From contig NZ_JACIVH010000076.1 of the NCBI RefSeq assembly GCF_014145615.1, positions 1 to 64,000 of the forward strand: a DNA stretch of 64,000 nucleotides, written 5' to 3'. Both the position numbers and the translations under genes were made by a program. Source of the DNA: Limosilactobacillus balticus (lineage in GTDB: Bacteria; Bacillota; Bacilli; Lactobacillales; Lactobacillaceae). Positions 63,908-64,000 of this stretch are shown in pieces (within the stretch, counting starts at the first letter, position 1; the number at the start of each line of letters is the position of its first letter). The notes under the pieces are model-generated. The model did no database searches. It was given only the letters and a program-made list of their open reading frames with translations, and had not been told where the DNA came from.

Positions 63908-64000
63908 CTATCCCTCCTGGTTACTATTAATCCCAATTAAAACGGTAATATTATCTGGTCCGCCTGCATCATTTGCCATTTTTATAAGTTGAGCACATTT
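63908..64000 (-). CDS. stp: PP2C-family Ser/Thr phosphatase, C-terminal end only
   Basis: The last 30 codons read LIKMANDAGGPDNITVLIGI and end NSNQEG with a TAG at 63908. The GGPDNITV stretch holds the metal-binding Asp-Asn of PP2C phosphatases. Placed right before stkP, it is the cognate phosphatase; its body lies outside the window. Confidence 0.9.
   Translation of the reverse strand, partial: KCAQLIKMANDAGGPDNITVLIGINSNQEG

Overview
The window is low-GC Firmicute DNA whose gene content and order fit Lactobacillaceae, most likely Limosilactobacillus reuteri or a close relative. The species is inferred from family resemblance (accessory Sec adhesin cluster, SdaAA/SdaAB, a partial menaquinone set, GH42/LacS and the fakA-recG-plsX-acpP-rnc-smc-ftsY block); no database search was possible.

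Layout. (1) 1-13.9 kb, minus strand: an accessory Sec (SecA2/SecY2) cluster in the order gtfC, secY2, asp1, asp2, asp3, secA2, gtfA, gtfB and a small membrane protein gene. It ends in the 5' two-thirds kilobase-scale part of a serine-rich repeat adhesin gene that runs off the left edge. Together they glycosylate and export the adhesin. (2) 13.9-14.4 kb: an internally deleted group II intron lying just behind a terminator hairpin. (3) 14.4-23.3 kb, minus strand: an accessory island. A large secreted MucBP-repeat protein ends in a hydrophobic segment plus a very basic tail of about 165 residues, and is followed by a small membrane protein gene. Behind it lie further copies of the tail without the surface part, most followed by a paralogue of the small membrane protein. 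Several members carry an in-frame stop, a deletion or a one-base frameshift. This is the best candidate for an undescribed system: it has the architecture of a polymorphic effector with partner/immunity genes and orphan tail cassettes, but no known toxin family is recognised. A decayed YSIRK-type adhesin fragment lies upstream.

(4) 23.9-34.4 kb: peroxide defence (ahpC with an AhpF-like reductase, flanked by two PerR-like boxes), serine dehydratase sdaAB/sdaAA, rpsN, a phosphoesterase, an MFS transporter, and the late menaquinone genes menG, menA and a polyprenyl diphosphate synthase. (5) 34.4-39.5 kb: a galactoside operon (LacS-type permease, GH42 beta-galactosidase) with a cre site, next to a LacI-family regulator gene. 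Both promoter regions share the same short repeat. (6) 39.6-42.3 kb: a small secreted protein of unknown function, exodeoxyribonuclease III, a MazG-like protein, a short unknown gene and rplS. 

(7) 42.4-64 kb, minus strand: conserved housekeeping genes: an amino acid permease, trmD-rimM-khpA-rpsP, ffh-ylxM-ftsY-smc-rnc, acpP-plsX-recG-fakA-asp23-like, rpmB, thiN-rpe-rsgA-stkP and the end of the PP2C phosphatase gene. Many genes here end in clear intrinsic terminators. No rRNA, tRNA, CRISPR array or complete insertion sequence was seen.
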